A DNA stretch of 64,000 nt from positions 8,533,001-8,597,000 of the forward strand of contig JAILWY010000007.1 of NCBI GenBank assembly GCA_022113835.1, given 5' to 3'. A model generated the notes under the pieces. That model was not told where the DNA came from. It worked only from the letters and a program-made list of their open reading frames with translations, and did no database searches. Below are positions 1 through 13,777 of the stretch, in pieces. The stretch is from Atopsyche davidsoni. Its lineage: Eukaryota > Arthropoda > Insecta > Trichoptera > Hydrobiosidae. Position numbers and translations under genes: made by a program. The first letter of the stretch is position 1. Each line of letters begins with the position of its first letter.

Positions 1-2539
1 TGCTCGAAATCAAATATTTGATTGAAATCAAATAAACATTCGGGGTAAGTTGGGAGGAAGGGACGCCCGCGGGACGGAAATATGAATTAACAGTGAGTTA
101 CTATTTTAAATAATCGACTTTGATTATTTCAATTTTGGCCGTTGAGTTTGTGTAATGATATTTCATAATTTTGTTTGTGATTTCAGGTTATGATGACAGA
201 CATAATCAGATAAACATAATTGAAAAGTCGATTAATGCGAATTTAAAAATGATTGAAAATTAATTTTATTTAAGACGTATTTATTTTATATATTCATTAT
301 TTATGAAGTAAAACATCTTACTTTCTCGTATCACTCTTATAAAAAAAGCTTAGCTAAGACGAACATATTTTTTAAAACAGATACATAAAGTGATTGACGA
401 TATTATTTAAAAAATAAAACTTTATACACAACGCAAAAGAAAAAGAAATTATCTAATAAAATTAATATGAATTCACTTACTCGTATTATATTAAAAATGT
501 ATATACAACTCCTCCAAACTAAACTATTGTTAGGATGACCTCAAAGGGTGTAGGGCAAAAGCGACTTATTTGGATGCTGATAAAAAAGGAGGAAGATCTG
601 TGGTGTTTTTATTGGGCAATAAAATGTTTTGTATGCTTTATACCGAGATGTAACAGGCTGTTTAATGTCCCATTGTAAGACTATGATGAAGTACTAGGCA
701 CTAAGTTATTTTTAGTACAGACGAGTGTATTTTGAAACCATTCACATGTTTTTTAGGGTTAAAGCCGCGAGTGGAAATTACACTTTATTTATACAAGTGT
801 AAATAATGGCTTTCGTTTAGACTTGAGAAAGTGATTACCAATACCAATTTATGTTAATATACTATTACACATTCAAAGTTTTTTCAGTATAATATTAGCC
901 ATATAATCTCTTCAATTTTATTTTATTTATTAAGTAAAAAGTATTAAATGAGAATTATATTATACAAGTACTCGTTTGATGTTGAAAGCATTTTGACTTT
1001 TTATTCTCGTCCCAGTACAATGTTCAATAAAATATATATTATTGAGTCCTTGGGCAGTAACAGAAGCTCACTCTCGGGGAGTTTTTATAACCATCAACGT
1101 CAACTGAGATCAATCCACAAGCGACTTAATGCATTGCACTTTTCTCTGCTCACGTGTTTTTATAGCTTTTGTAAGCTACGCAAGAACGCGAAGAATAACT
1201 TAAAGTGCATACTGAAATATATTTAAAAAATTTAACTGTGTCCCTACACTTAAATTGGTTAGTTAACAAATCAACGCATCACCTAAAAAATATAATTACC
1301 AAGAAATTGACATATACTGTACAATAATATAATTACTGCAATAAACACAACGAATACTCCTAAGATATAGTGGCGATGATATTTTGTTTAGGGAGTAAAT
1401 ATATATACTTGAATATTTTTTTGTGATGGCGTTTAGGTGTCGTTGATTTTATGTATTTAATTCTTGCGTATATGACAGATATTGGAGTCGTTATCTATAA
1501 ACTGAATAAGATAATATGCACTAACGAAGCGAGCGGCTGTCTGTCTACAATTTGTTTGACATGAAACACGAAACTAATTTCCCGATAGCCGTCCCGCGGA
1601 GGAACTATCTCTGCTAGTAAATGTTAAACAGCCATTAGTATGACCGGCCGAATGTTCTAAATGCCACTTTTTCTATATAAACGGACGTTAGAGTTTAAAA
1701 TATTCCATGATAAGTTTTATTTAATGCTGCTCCTCGGGTCCTCCCGCGCGGGCCACCGAGGGACTTCAGATGTATTATTTTTAGAAAAGGGGGAAGCTGC
1801 ACGCTTTCATTTCCATTCTTTTAACTGTCTCGTTGGCCTTTTTAACTCCGGAAAGGGGCTGTAGTTTGGATTAAAATTATTATTATGACGTCATCGACTA
1901 ACCTGACATAACTCAAACAGGGCTTTTATATTATCTGAATACGAGGACTTTTACTTAGAGTAGTAAACAAGAACAACAAATAATAGGTACAAGCGGATAT
2001 GTATGCAATATTTATTAGTTTTAAGAATTTAACGAGATGGTTTTTTTGTTTAACTGTAGATAAATTTCAATATATTGTAGAAATGTTCACTCATATATAA
2101 TACTGTACTAAATACCATTGAATGACAAGTAGATTGATTACTATCTAGACCAGTAGTGATAGAGCTTCCTGCAAGTGTCAAGGTTACGCTTGTCCAAATA
2201 AACAAGCCATTAGCGTACATAAGTTAATTGAATAAATTAAAGCATATTAACAGCGCAGTGAAGGATTGTTACGTCCGATAGAGAAGCCTGAGCAAATACG
2301 TTACAATTTAATTTATTTAATTGCACGCATTACCTGAAATAGCGAGCACCAATATTTGGATTATATAGCGTTGGGCGTTAAGCCGGGGAGCGGCTGAATG
2401 ATTAGGGTAACTGACCAGGATGCAGACAAATATGTACTAAATATAAAGCTCTACCGAGCCACATTTTGATGGATTCGGGTAACAACAAATTCAGAGACGG
2501 GCATTTTTAGCTTGCTTCAAAATTTTGCGATTTTTTTTA
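1..2539. other. AT-rich non-coding stretch
   Basis: No coding signal on either strand; short ORFs here are AT-rich and unlike any protein I know. It contains a perfect CRE octamer TGACGTCA at 1886-1893. Two weak minus-strand AG|GT junctions lie at 1282/1283 (tract atattttttag, then GTGATG) and 2333/2334 (gctatttcag, then GTAATG). A consensus-like plus-strand donor lies at about 45. Presumed intron or intergenic. Confidence 0.6.
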
Positions 2540-3910
2540 GGGGCGAAGATTGATTCGGATTCATTTGTGCCTCGAGCTCGGGCCGGACGTCTCGGGTCAT
2601 TCTCTGGGTGAGTAAACGTTGAAACGGCCGCGGGTAACGGCAGTTAAGAAATATATAATTGCTGTCGGTGCGAAATTGTGCACGGAGCGATGATGCTCGT
2701 GCTCGTCTTTACCGCTTCGGTGCGAACGGACTAAGAAATCCGTCAGCGACGCCGCGGCGCGAGAAGCTGAAAATAAACCAACAGTTCCGCGCGACACTGA
2801 TCAGTTTCATTCGATCGGGTCACATTTTGAACCTGATTTCTCAACGACAGGTAACGATTGAAAAATTGTCAAAATTATTTAAAATAGCGAGAATCGTGCC
2901 GATCCGCTGTGTCCGCTCTCTAGCAAATGTAAATGCAGCGTATATTCTCGTAGATTAGTTCTGATCAGTTTTCAAAGCAAGACCCTAACGCGAGTCGAGC
3001 TGACAGGGAGGCAGTGTTAGGTATTAGCCGATAGGTCAGTAGACCGGGGGTGGCTGGCGTGGGGTAAGTGTGATAGAAATTGTAAATTGGGGTTCACTAC
3101 CGGTTTATACGGTGTTATTAATTAATATAAAGGCGATGGTGTGCTTGGATAGGCAGTTTATTTGGATGATGTACCATTGATGGTAAATTAGAATATTTGT
3201 TTATAAAGCATTGAATTTTATTTTTAAATTAAAAAATTAAGCTATATTGTGCATTTTTTTTATGATTATATACTATTTTAATATTAATGCTTGCTTTGTT
3301 ATTTTGTGATTTAAAAAAATATAGATTGAAACGAGATTTCGTTTTAAACGTAACTTTAAAGTAAGTCTTTGTTTTTTTTACAACCCATTTGCATTTAAAT
3401 TGAAGTGATTTGAGTGCATAATAGCATTACATAATATATATTATATACTCATAAATAATTACAAAGATCCATGTGCCGTTTCACAAATATCGTCATTTGA
3501 CGATATTTTCAAATTTACTCATTGAATGGACGAGAGCGACAGCAAAAAAAAATCGTAATAAATGGCGGCACGAAGGAAGCAAAGTCCTCGCCGAGCACAG
3601 CGCGTTCGACAAAAGTGTTTGATCGAATGAGTTTCGATGAACTGTCGGTTAATTAGCGGCGACCGCGTCCCGCGGGATCGGGCGGCGGTCCGGCCGACGA
3701 GCTGACGGGCCGGTAATTGATTTTAAAGCAGCGGAGCTGTAATTGGCCGAGGGACGTGTGCGCTGCCGGTGACACCTCATTACGGGAATACTCAAAAAGG
3801 ACAGGGATAACGCGATTACACTCGGCGAGGAGATTTATTGAAAAGTTGCCACAAAACACGCCATTGACGAAACGCGCCCGGCTATATCCATCCGGCCAGA
3901 GTTGCACGAT
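2540..3910. other. GC-rich islands in non-coding DNA, candidate regulatory elements
   Basis: Two CpG-rich patches (about 2560-2780 and 3580-3730) interrupt AT-rich sequence. ORFs across them on both strands are by-products of GC content, with no recognisable domain. A perfect 11-bp inverted repeat (aaatatcgtca / tgacgatattt, 2-bp spacer) sits at 3485-3508. Conserved non-coding elements are inferred from composition only. Confidence 0.4.
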
Positions 3911-5830
3911 ACCTTAGATAAGTTGTTGAGTGTTTTAAATTTATCCGTATTGCGAAATGTGAAAACCTCGAATATGACAGACTAAGAGAAATAGACTGTA
4001 AAAATTTTTTTAGAAACATATTTTTACAATTTGTAAGGTGTCATTGAGATATGACCAACAATTATGTTCAGCGTCACAGAAATTTTATAATCATAAAATT
4101 ATGGAGACTATTGACAAATCATATCTGCAAGTTTCATATTTTTATACAATATTACAAGGATAAAAATACACAAAATTAATTGTGTTGTTATTTTCATAGC
4201 AACTGTATTTATTACATGCGCAAGTCTCAATGTCTAGTTACAGTCAACTGAGTTTATTTTATAGCTGACTTGGTAATATATTTCTGTCTGTTATTCATAT
4301 TCATCTGTATACCTGTAATATATCTTACAAGCTAGCCGTACAATAAAGCGTGAAAGAAACGTATACAGGCCAGAAATATATCGCACGCTTCAAATTCATA
4401 CACATAAATAATTATATATGTATAATATTTACCTTTTATTTTAATAGTCAGTATGTATTAGTATTTAAAAGTGATATAATAATTATTTTCGTTAAGTGTT
4501 TATTAAATTTAACACTTAAGTTTCGTCTCGATTCGAAGAAAGCTCTTATTTTCAAAATTAAAGCATTGAATAAAAATAAGCACTTTAAAATTATTTGTAG
4601 TACCTATTTATTCAATACTTGAGAAGCTTATCAAAATTTACAAAAAAAACTATAATATACAGCGAGCGAAATAAAAAAAGAACAGTTCACTTAGAAAACT
4701 AAACAAAACATCAAAAAAATGAAGAGAAAAATCAAACAAAAGAAAGCGGATAGATACAGCATGATTAAAAACTCGGCTGAGGGTGGAGGGTGAGGGGGAG
4801 GGAGGGCGAGCGAGCCCCGGAGCGATTTATTTAACTGAAAACTTTTTCAGGCTTGGGCGGACCCTCGTCTGAAATATGACCGCAAGAACGGACTCGAGAA
4901 AAAAGACCTCCTCACTCTCTTGGGGCTTAATTGACTCCGAGTCGCAGTTCTTTGCGGGGTTAAACGGCGTTGTTTGCGTCCGCTTGGATGTGCTAAGAGA
5001 TGTCCAGATAAACACTTTTTTCTTTTCCACGCTTTACGGTTGTTATGAGAATGTTTTTATTATAGTTGAACTTTTTCCGTGATTACTTTTTTTAAATTAA
5101 ATTTTAATTTTGTTTATTGTAGGTATATACAGCGGCTAAAGCATTACACGATCTTCAGATACGCAAAAAAATATAAAATACACGATGACGTTAACAATGA
5201 TCACAATAGATTTAAATGCAGTTTTGTTTCATGCCTGTAAAGTTTTGAATACACGTACCAAAAATAATCATTAAAATTAATAATTTTTATGAAATAAATG
5301 ACTGAGTTATATATCGTTAGTAGAATTGCATAGTTAACCTAGTTAAAGGAAACTAAGTATATTTTCAAAATATTTATTTTTTAATATAAAGAGGAACAAT
5401 TGTTTGTCATTTTTTTGTTATTGTTAGCCTTAAGGAATATTTTTTACTATTAATTAAAATTAAAACTTACTTTTTACAAGTGGCTCATAATATATCTTTA
5501 GTATTTCTATAATTAAATAGACAAACAAACACTTCAGTACTTTTGTCATTGATCCCTGCCTGATAAAACAATGTCATGGTTAATAAAATCGCTTATATTA
5601 ATGCTATTGTATGTTTAGCAACAGTTTTAAATAATTTAAGTGATAATAATAGATCATTTTAAATATGAAATTATATGTAATACCGTGAAGTGAAACATAT
5701 ATTTGAGATTTGATAAATTAATCATATTTTGATATGTTTAGTATTTAAAATCAATTTTTTTAAAATCACTATACTTTTTGTCGATACATAATATAAATAC
5801 GTTGTTCTAGGTTATTCGTCAATATTTTCG
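3911..5830. other. AT-rich non-coding stretch with one small GC patch
   Basis: Mostly AT-rich, with simple A/T runs. A small purine-rich patch at about 4780-4960 contains GGAGGG/GAGGGG runs. A plus-strand acceptor-like sequence ending at about 5121 (ttttgtttattgtag) is followed by GTATAT, a poor donor. No gene seen. Confidence 0.55.
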
Positions 5831-5917
5831 ATGTGTATCAAAAAGCTTCACCAAATTAGATATGATCTGGGACGCACTGCATCGTGGCGAGCGCCCCGCC
5901 CGGCGCCGACTTCATTC

Positions 5918-5943
5918 GCTTACCTGAAACAAACACAAGGAGC
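5918..5943 (-). promoter_or_regulatory. Candidate recursive splice site (ratchet point), 5.9 kb
   Basis: Read on the minus strand, ccttgtgtttgtttcag runs directly into GTAAGC, joining an acceptor and a donor with no exon between (boundary 5923/5924). In large Drosophila introns such zero-nucleotide exons let the intron be removed in steps, regenerating a 5' splice site at each step. This would be the last of the five sites in minus-strand order. The core GTTTCAGGTRAG is shared with the sites at 29112 and 53239. The site lies inside a GC-rich island. What is seen is the junction; use by the spliceosome is inferred. Confidence 0.6.
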
Positions 5944-7250
5944 ATTAGCAGATTGGCAAAGTTACGCAATTAGCAAACTTATTAGTTCTGCCCGAGTTGG
6001 GCCGAGAAGCTGTTTGTCGAGAGCTTTATGTAAAAAGCCACCGCCGCGCAGAGCCGACCGATAGAGATTCTGTATCTCGGTCAGCCCGGGGAGGCCTTCG
6101 GAAATTCAGGTGCCGAGCGAAACCGAAAATTGCAACTCAGAGACTTTTCAAATAATTATGAATTTATTGTAAATACTTAAAAGAATTGTCAAATGTCAAA
6201 ATTTTAATAAGTAAATTGAAATAAAACCATTTTATGAACTGATATCACATACACGATTGTACATAATTTTTGGTATACCGATGATTGAATTAGTCAAAAA
6301 AGTTGTCATGTCTAACTGTCAGTTCTTTGTACACATTTTAAAAACACCTATAGCTTATCAGGTGTTTCAAGTTAAAAGTTACATTCTTATGTCATTAGGC
6401 GGACGTCAAGCAGTTTATAGTTTAAAAGCACGACACCTTTAGCTGTACACTTCTCTGGACCGGAAGATGACGTGGCGCGAGAGATAATAATAATGAAGAT
6501 GGCCGGCATGCGAGAGGTTTGACAGAAGATGCTGAATGGAGCGAGCGCCAGACGACGGTTACCTTGCGGTGACTGATATAGTCCAGCGGTCCACTTGGAG
6601 ACCGGCCAAGGGCTCGCAAGCTGCACCGCCGGGCTGACGGCCTGGCGGTGTCTTCGAGTGCGTGCAATACATCACGCTTCCAAGTTACATACTGATATAT
6701 ATGTGCGCGTAAATTTGTGGCGTTGCAGACAGAGTTCATAGTCTCTAAAGCTGGTCTATTTTAGATAAGTTTGACCGTAGAAATCATTACTGGTAATCTT
6801 TAAATATAATTAATTGGTTTTTGGAGCTGGCATGCTCTAGATTTGGAAGTTCATTAGCTGCCAACGTGGAGTTATACGACATAATCCGCCAACTCAAGCA
6901 TCGATGTGATGCGGTTCTATTTACGAGGGATATGAGATTGAATTGCGTTTATCGATTAAGTGCCAAAAATATTTGAAATAGTGAGGTTGCTTAAGTACAG
7001 GAAAACAAATCGTTTTGAAGCTCTCGGTTAGGCACGCGGCAGCGTCAGGGGTGCCAGGATCCGGCTTTATCCTCCCTTTAGCCCGGCGGAGTAAACAGAA
7101 ATAAACAAACGGAAGTAGAAAGGATGACTTGCTCCGGGCGAGCGCAGGTATCGGAATGCGGGGGTGGGAGGGCGTGGGGATGATCCCCCGTGGAGTGAGA
7201 CGCAAATAGCTCCACGACAGGAATAGCCCGGGGACCAGCACACATATTGT
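5944..7250. other. Non-coding with three GC-rich islands
   Basis: GC-rich patches at about 5870-6120, 6440-6670 and 7020-7240 are separated by AT-rich DNA. Overlapping ORFs in several frames on both strands here (up to 110 codons) show no domain and are composition artefacts. Candidate cis-regulatory sequence. Confidence 0.45.
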
Positions 7251-10200
7251 CACTTATATGAGGGATAAACGTAGATTTAAAGCTATCGACATTGGTTGTT
7301 CGGTACGGCAATAAAGAAACTACCGGTGTGTTCAATATAATGTGATAACTTATCACATGCAATGCGTCGATGGTGAGCAGAAGGCGTTAACGTAAACAAT
7401 CTAACCGCATTTTCCAATCGTTTCACGGTTAAAATTAAACGTCAAAAATATAACATTTTCTATTCAAATTATTGTGGGTTTAATTAATAAAAAAAACTCG
7501 AACGAGAACTTATTTATAATTGATTAGTTTAACACTACGTCAAATTAAAATATATTTTTTATATTTGAACTTATATGTGTGATAAGTGTATAACAACTTT
7601 TATCTTTATCTACAGGTTTCAAAATATATAGAATTTCACAATATAAGGCGTTCAATAAAGTCTACATTCGAATAAAGTGAAATCAACCCATCAAAAGACT
7701 TTTTGATATTTTCATGTTATATTATATTTAAAAAAAATTAAGATATTTTAAAAGTAATGTTATACAATATTGTATAAATTATAGTAGAAATATGATTGTA
7801 AGTAGAAATACGATATATATCATATAATAGATATCAATATCAAAAACAATACGTCGAGTTACTGATACACATCAGAGCTTCCCAACTGGTTTATCGGGAT
7901 AAATGTTAAGCGCGTTCTTTGGAGATTAATTTGGCGTTTACTTTCTTAAAATATATAATTTTAAAACGTACTTTTAGTCAATGTTATTATAAAATACACG
8001 ATAGTTTCTTAGAAAAAGACATTTAAAAAGACCCACACAACTGTTTGAAATGATAAAATAAACTTTTATTTTAATGTTGCTGAAGTAAAATTGTGATATG
8101 CTTTGATTTAATACTTTTGAATTTTTTTTGACCTGAATTTCTACTCCTGACCTTTGCATCTCCCTCAAGGTCAGTATTAGTTCTTGGGATAAATTACGTA
8201 TCACGATATCTCTCTTTAAAAAGGATGTTGGGGAGCTCTGCTGTATATAATTCAGAGTAATTAATATGACGTACATAGTATCAGCAATTTTAATAAATGC
8301 TTAATTATTTCCTGGAACAATCGATATCGTGTATGTTGTTGAACACAATGCAATACGTTTGTACACACAAACAAACAAGTCTCTGTTATATTCATAGTAC
8401 TGTATCCTGTACGTCATAAATTAATGTTAGTCACGGAAACTTACTCCTAGAACAACTTCGGTTACTAATAATAAAAATAACGAAATATAAAAGTAACAAA
8501 ATTAATTTGTTAAAAAATCTACAGGATAAGAAAATAATAAGAATGAGCTCTATGTCCTACGTGAGAAAATGTGCTCAACTCAACTCAACGCCAAGAAAAA
8601 TTGTAAACCGACTAGGATAACATAAATAGCACATAAGAAATATGCAGGCCCTTTTTCAATTATCGCCATTGTACGACACGGGAGACAAAGATCCAGTGGG
8701 GGAAAAGCGAGTGAGGAGCGGCACGTGCGCGGAATGCGCGCCGGCCGGGCCGAAACGATCTCTTTGATAAATCTCGTCGATAAGTGTAAATAAAACATGA
8801 GTAGTGTGAGACTCCGCGCCGCCGTCTAAATGATAATCAGAGGTATCATTTATAGGAATACGCGGCCATGTTGTTTTTGTTTATGAAAGCTTTGAATTCC
8901 AAAGCTTTTGCGTTTAACAGCTGACTTGAATGATGCGTATATACGTTTGGAAGTTTTCAACATAATAACGCGGTCTTCCCATCATGTGAACACGTCACAA
9001 TACTTTCAAGAATGTGAGCGAGTTTGATCAAAGTAGGTTTTAAACACATACATAAAGGTTATTATATTACTTACAAATATTGTTTGTTTATTTTGATAAA
9101 TAAAAAAAACAATATTACGAATTATTCTCTAAAAAATTAAAGAGAAAGGTTTGTGTAAGCGTGATATTAATTGAACGAGACACAAGTACAACTTGTACTA
9201 TATATACTAAAATATATAGTGAATATTTTATATAGTTTATATACATAAAAGCTATTACATACAAAAAAAGTTACTCTTACGAATCCCATACCAAAAAAAA
9301 CCGAGGTTTTCATTAAAATTTACTTTTACAATCTGCCAAGCATTTTAAATATTTGATAGAGACCACATATTTTAACAAAAAAAGTCCCTACAAAACTATT
9401 TCGTCCTGTTCGTTATTCATAAACGGTGACATTCCTTCATTGTTCCCAAATAGGATTATGGAGTGTGATTCCACGGTACAAAAAAATAAAAATAGGGCTG
9501 TAAAATAATTTATCGGCACCATTATCCTCGGACAAGGCCCGGGCCCGGCGCGGGATCACAGGGAAGGAATTCGGCTCAATTTGTCTATGGGCCTGGCGAG
9601 ATTCCTCCCGGAGTCTATATGGTGAGCAGGAGTGTTATTAGACCGGTCCGGGTGAGTCAGACAAATGGGGCGCATCATGACGGCCACACGCCGCGGCCAT
9701 GATGGCCCGACACACAATGACATTTTTGATTTGACGTATACATCGGAAAATAATCTAGATTGTTATTAATTTCGCTCGCGAATATTCTGATAACGCGAAC
9801 ATTGGTTTGGAGCAAGTGTCGTCCGAATTACTAAGCCTACATCTAGTATTTTTACTTGATTATGCCTTTCCTTCCAATCTTGCTAATTCGGCAGTGCTCC
9901 CGAATTCCAGTCGTCAGCGCAAATTCTGCATCCACGTTGGTTTTTTGTTCCAATGCCTATTTTTCCTTGGGTTAGGAGTTTTTCTTTTTTTGGCCATGCT
10001 GTGCAAGTCTTTCTCATTTGTGACGCGGTCAACCCATGGATTCTCCTATAAAGCCACATTTTTAACGCCTTGATTTTTCGCATTGGCATCCAGGCCTCAG
10101 CATTCCACATCATCATAATTGACTCCAATTCTACAAAAAAAATCTACAGCAAGATTTTTTCAAATAAGCAATTGTAATTTGATGACATAAACTTCAATGA

Positions 10201-10585
10201 GAGATAGATTGATTGTTAGAAGATAAAAAAAAGGTTTCGAGTGTTTATTTGTTGTGTTGATCAGTAAACCGTTTAAGGCGTTAAGTTATTCTGGTAGTGC
10301 TGTGCACAGTGAGTCCGCCCGAGCGCCATGTTTGCCGTAGATAAATATAAATGCACTAAAAGATTTTATTTTGAAACTGAATATGTGTTGAGGTTAAATG
10401 AACAGAACCAATATTTGGTCAACATCCACTTTTAAAAGGATATTTTAAAAACAAAACACTATTTTTTGCTACAAAAAAAACGTGTATTAGAAAGAAAAGA
10501 AAACTACAGAAATAGTACATATTGTTATAAGTATATCTATTTATGGATTGGTCAATCAGATGCGTATTTATTACCCATTAAGGGT
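7251..10585. other. AT-rich non-coding with islands at 8.7 and 9.6 kb
   Basis: Long AT-rich tracts. A plus-strand acceptor-like tract (tttatctttatctacag, ending at about 7616) has no nearby donor or open frame. GC-rich patches lie at 8680-8830 and 9530-9720; the latter contains an AP-1-like TGAGTCA. No gene recognised. Confidence 0.5.
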
Positions 10586-10783
10586 TTATTATATTATTAC
10601 TAATATGATTAGGCACATTAGTTCATATATAGAAGATGATTTTAAAGAAACTCTCAGAAAAATATCATCGTGATTTGTGTGTGATCCCACACAAATCACG
10701 ATGATATTTTTCTGAGAGTTTCTTTAAAATCATCTTCTATATATGAACTAATGTGCCTAATCATATTAGTAATATTATTATAA
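10586..10783. repeat. Near-perfect 198-bp palindrome (96-bp arms, 6-bp loop)
   Basis: The left arm 10586-10681 is the reverse complement of 10688-10783 with about two mismatches, both near the outer ends; the spacer is tgatcc. The innermost 40 or so bases of the right arm match the tail of the tRNA-like SINE at 19.8 kb (cacacaaatcacgatgat through gagagtttcttta). This looks like two SINE tails arranged head to head with the tRNA-like heads lost, or a fold-back element that captured the tail. The near identity of the arms suggests recent formation or gene conversion. Confidence 0.85.
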
Positions 10784-10882
10784 GTAGTTAATTCCTTTGA
10801 ATCATCATATGTAGAATGTGAAATGTTTATATTTGATGAAAAGTGAAATAAAGGAAACCATACATTTAAGGAATGTACGCGT

Positions 10883-11272
10883 TTATTGTATGTTATAAAG
10901 GATGTTTTTAATATATGCCGTTGCCATTCGATCGAGATTGTCTTGAAAGATGTCGATTGGCTGAAAAGAGAACGACATATTTTGTATTCCCTCTATCGCA
11001 TATTGAATAGCTTGTCTGAGAAATACACGTAATAAGTAAAATACAGTTCCGAAGAATTCAAACCGCCGCCTAATGTATTCAAAGTATGTGAGATCCGGTT
11101 GATTATGATGCATATTTTTTATTCTAGCTTCGAATTTAGACATTAATATTATTTTGGTCTGGCAACAGCGTCTTGACGACGATAGCATCAGCCACGTTGG
11201 GTGTAATGATGGAAAATACTTTTGAGCACACTCATGCGAGCACCAACATTTTGTGAAAATCACGAACTTCAT
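10883..11272 (-). other. Unassigned 129-codon ORF, doubtful
   Basis: A minus-strand ORF beginning with Met and ending 100 bp from the palindrome. It has a mixed-composition C-terminal half (many Phe, Ile, Arg, Asn) and a region rich in Cys near the N-terminus. I recognise no domain or motif. In DNA this AT-rich a stop-free run of this length is uncommon but expected occasionally in 64 kb. It could be a decayed transposon fragment associated with the palindrome, or chance. No splice signals define it as an exon. Confidence 0.12.
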
Positions 11273-13596
11273 TATTGCACATGAGATTTACGCTGTCGTA
11301 TTTTAATATTTCCATTTTTTCCAAAGTAAATCATATTTTTTTTGTGCTAATCCTGTAGCTTGTTTACAGCGTACGATAAATATTGTATGCTTTTTCTTCA
11401 GCGTGTCTTAGTATAATTCTAAATTTCATACAGGATTGGCACGGTTGTGGACGCGATTTGTTTGTAGGCTTGTATTTTGTTAATAGTAAAGTTCAGTACG
11501 CTCCAGTGTATAAATATGTACGATGGAATATTTGAAATCTAAAACGAAGCATCGTGGCATATACAATGTAATAACGCACATAAATTACGTCGAAATCAAG
11601 TTAAACACGAATTATTTATGACAAACGATCGATAATTGTGAGGCAAGAGATGCGGCGGGACAGCGCAAGATGCTGGCGCTGTGGACCCGAGGAACGCGAG
11701 TAACGCACCGGAGAGTCAAACGGTTGACTATCGCTGCACGGTATTAACTTCATCTCGAAAACAAACCATAAGTTTATGAAAACCAATTAGCTTTTGTTTT
11801 GTATTCAACAATATTTTAATTCCTCTAACTCGATACATGCATGCTTTAATTATGATTGTACATTCATTTAATATACGTAGTGATTAAGTGATATTTAAAA
11901 AATAGAAAGTCTGTACAAAGTATTTTTGTAATATTAAAACCCATATTAGTCTACATATAAACGAACGATTTCACATATATTTTATTGTAGTTAATACACG
12001 CCTAGAAACGCTTAAAAAATGTTGTAAGAGAGGTGTTTACTTTCAACTAATAAAAAAAAAACGCTAAACATCGATACACATAGTATTTACAATTCTCATT
12101 CTCAGTCTCATTGGCACGAAACAGCGTGTGATATAAAAATATTTGTGCGTTGCACCTCCTACAATGAGCACTAATCACATAATATATTTTAAGAAAAGTA
12201 GTAAAACAAATGTATCAATTCTCGTTATCGGCTAAATGTGATACATTTACTAACCAGTCAGGACGACACGAGCGAGCTAGTCTGGCATGACTGAATTTCA
12301 GTTCTTGCGATCGCGTTCTCAGTTCTAAAATAATTACGGAATAAGAGGACAACAATTTTTTTTAACGGATTTAACGAAATAGGATTTATATTAAAACCTT
12401 TCAGATCGGGTTGATTAATATATTAAGTATTAAAAATTCATTAGATATGTTCAGATGTTTGGTTCGACCATGTCATCACAATTCAAAATCACGCTGCTCG
12501 TGGTTAATCGGCGTTAATCAAGCGAGAGAACGTGATGGTGGTTGTATGTAAATAATGGAATGATTACCAGCCGGAGTCGGCTAACGAAATGGCCGCGCTG
12601 GCCGAGGGGCGCTCCTCCCCGGGCACGCCATCGTGACGCGATAACTCCCCAGAGATAGCAGTTGCATTCCCGTGATGCACAATTGGATATTGCTTGATCG
12701 GTGTGCCACTCCATTACACTCCCGACCCACTTGCCCATAAATTTATTACATCTTGCTCGCCGGCGCCAAATTATACGAGTATATTCATGTTATATCTATT
12801 TCGTAAAAAGTGATAAGAGTAAAGGCCTTTGTCAAGGAAACTAAGCTGTTAGGTTATATATATATATATACTTATTTTCTCAACTCAAACATGCATTAGA
12901 AAGCAAAAAAAATCTATGAAATTAGCAGAAAGAAAGCATAATGTAAAATATACTAATATTTTTATGGAGGTAAAGATAATAAATATATTGTTATTGATTA
13001 AAAAGTATATTTAGGCTACTCTTAAAACTTTCCATTATTCAGAAAATAGACCGAACAACTTTAAAAATTACGGTGACAACAGTCCGAAACGGTATTAACT
13101 AAAAGCATAAATATAACTTTACATAGAGTTGTTTTAGACAACGAACGGCTGTTATGATAATGAACGTTGTTTACGTAAAAAAAATAAAAAATAAAAACAA
13201 AGGCGTCAAAAACAACCGAAAGGAACACGACCCGCCCGCAGAGCAGCCGGCGCGAGCCCCGCCGGCCGTGGGAACCGCCGGAGAAAGTGAGGCGCGTGGC
13301 GTGCCGCAGAGCGCGGGTTGCGCAAGGACGCGCTGCCTCGGGGAAAATATACGAATTTCGTTCATTTCCAGCGAGAGAAAGGACCGCCGAGCCGAGGCAC
13401 TGCAGACTGCGGCGTGCCGTAAGAGCACAGACGAACCTAGCACGCTGCACGACGTGCTCGTATTAGCACCTAAAGTGACAAAGCAAAAGTCATTTGAATT
13501 ATTTATTATGTTGATTCAGCTTTTATTTTATTATTACATTAACTTTTAAATCTAAATAGATGTAACGCTCAAAAGATTCAGCTGAAAGTAATTAAA
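11273..13596. other. Non-coding; GC islands, (TA)n and a dispersed 19-mer
   Basis: GC-rich patches lie at about 11640-11730, 12560-12780 and 13215-13450. A (TA)8 microsatellite is at 12855-12870. The 19-mer at 12478-12496 (acaattcaaaatcacgctg) recurs at 22093-22111. Long overlapping ORFs near 13.1-13.5 kb on both strands are GC-island artefacts. Confidence 0.5.
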
Positions 13597-13627
13597 ACGT
13601 GTATCCCGTAGCTTACGGGATACACGT
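13597..13627. repeat. Perfect 14-bp hairpin, 3-base loop
   Basis: acgtgtatcccgta (13597-13610) and tacgggatacacgt (13614-13627) are exact reverse complements around gct. It is 150 bp from a MITE copy but not part of its terminal repeats. There is no T-run after it. It is not followed by the CTRR end expected of a Helitron 3' hairpin, so its origin is unclear. Confidence 0.75.
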
Positions 13628-13777
13628 GCGTGCTTTCCCATGGAATTCGACACCTGTTTATTATTCCTCAGTAAATAGTTTAACGTCACTTTAATACGTT
13701 AGAATGACGTACACGGGAACTTGCGTCATATTGCCTCCGTTATTTTGAACACTAGCCTATTGCAACAATAATTACTA

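Noticed and set aside
13061..13549. Overlapping ORFs of about 130 codons on both strands
   Set aside because: Simultaneously open frames on both strands over a GC-rich island are expected from composition.
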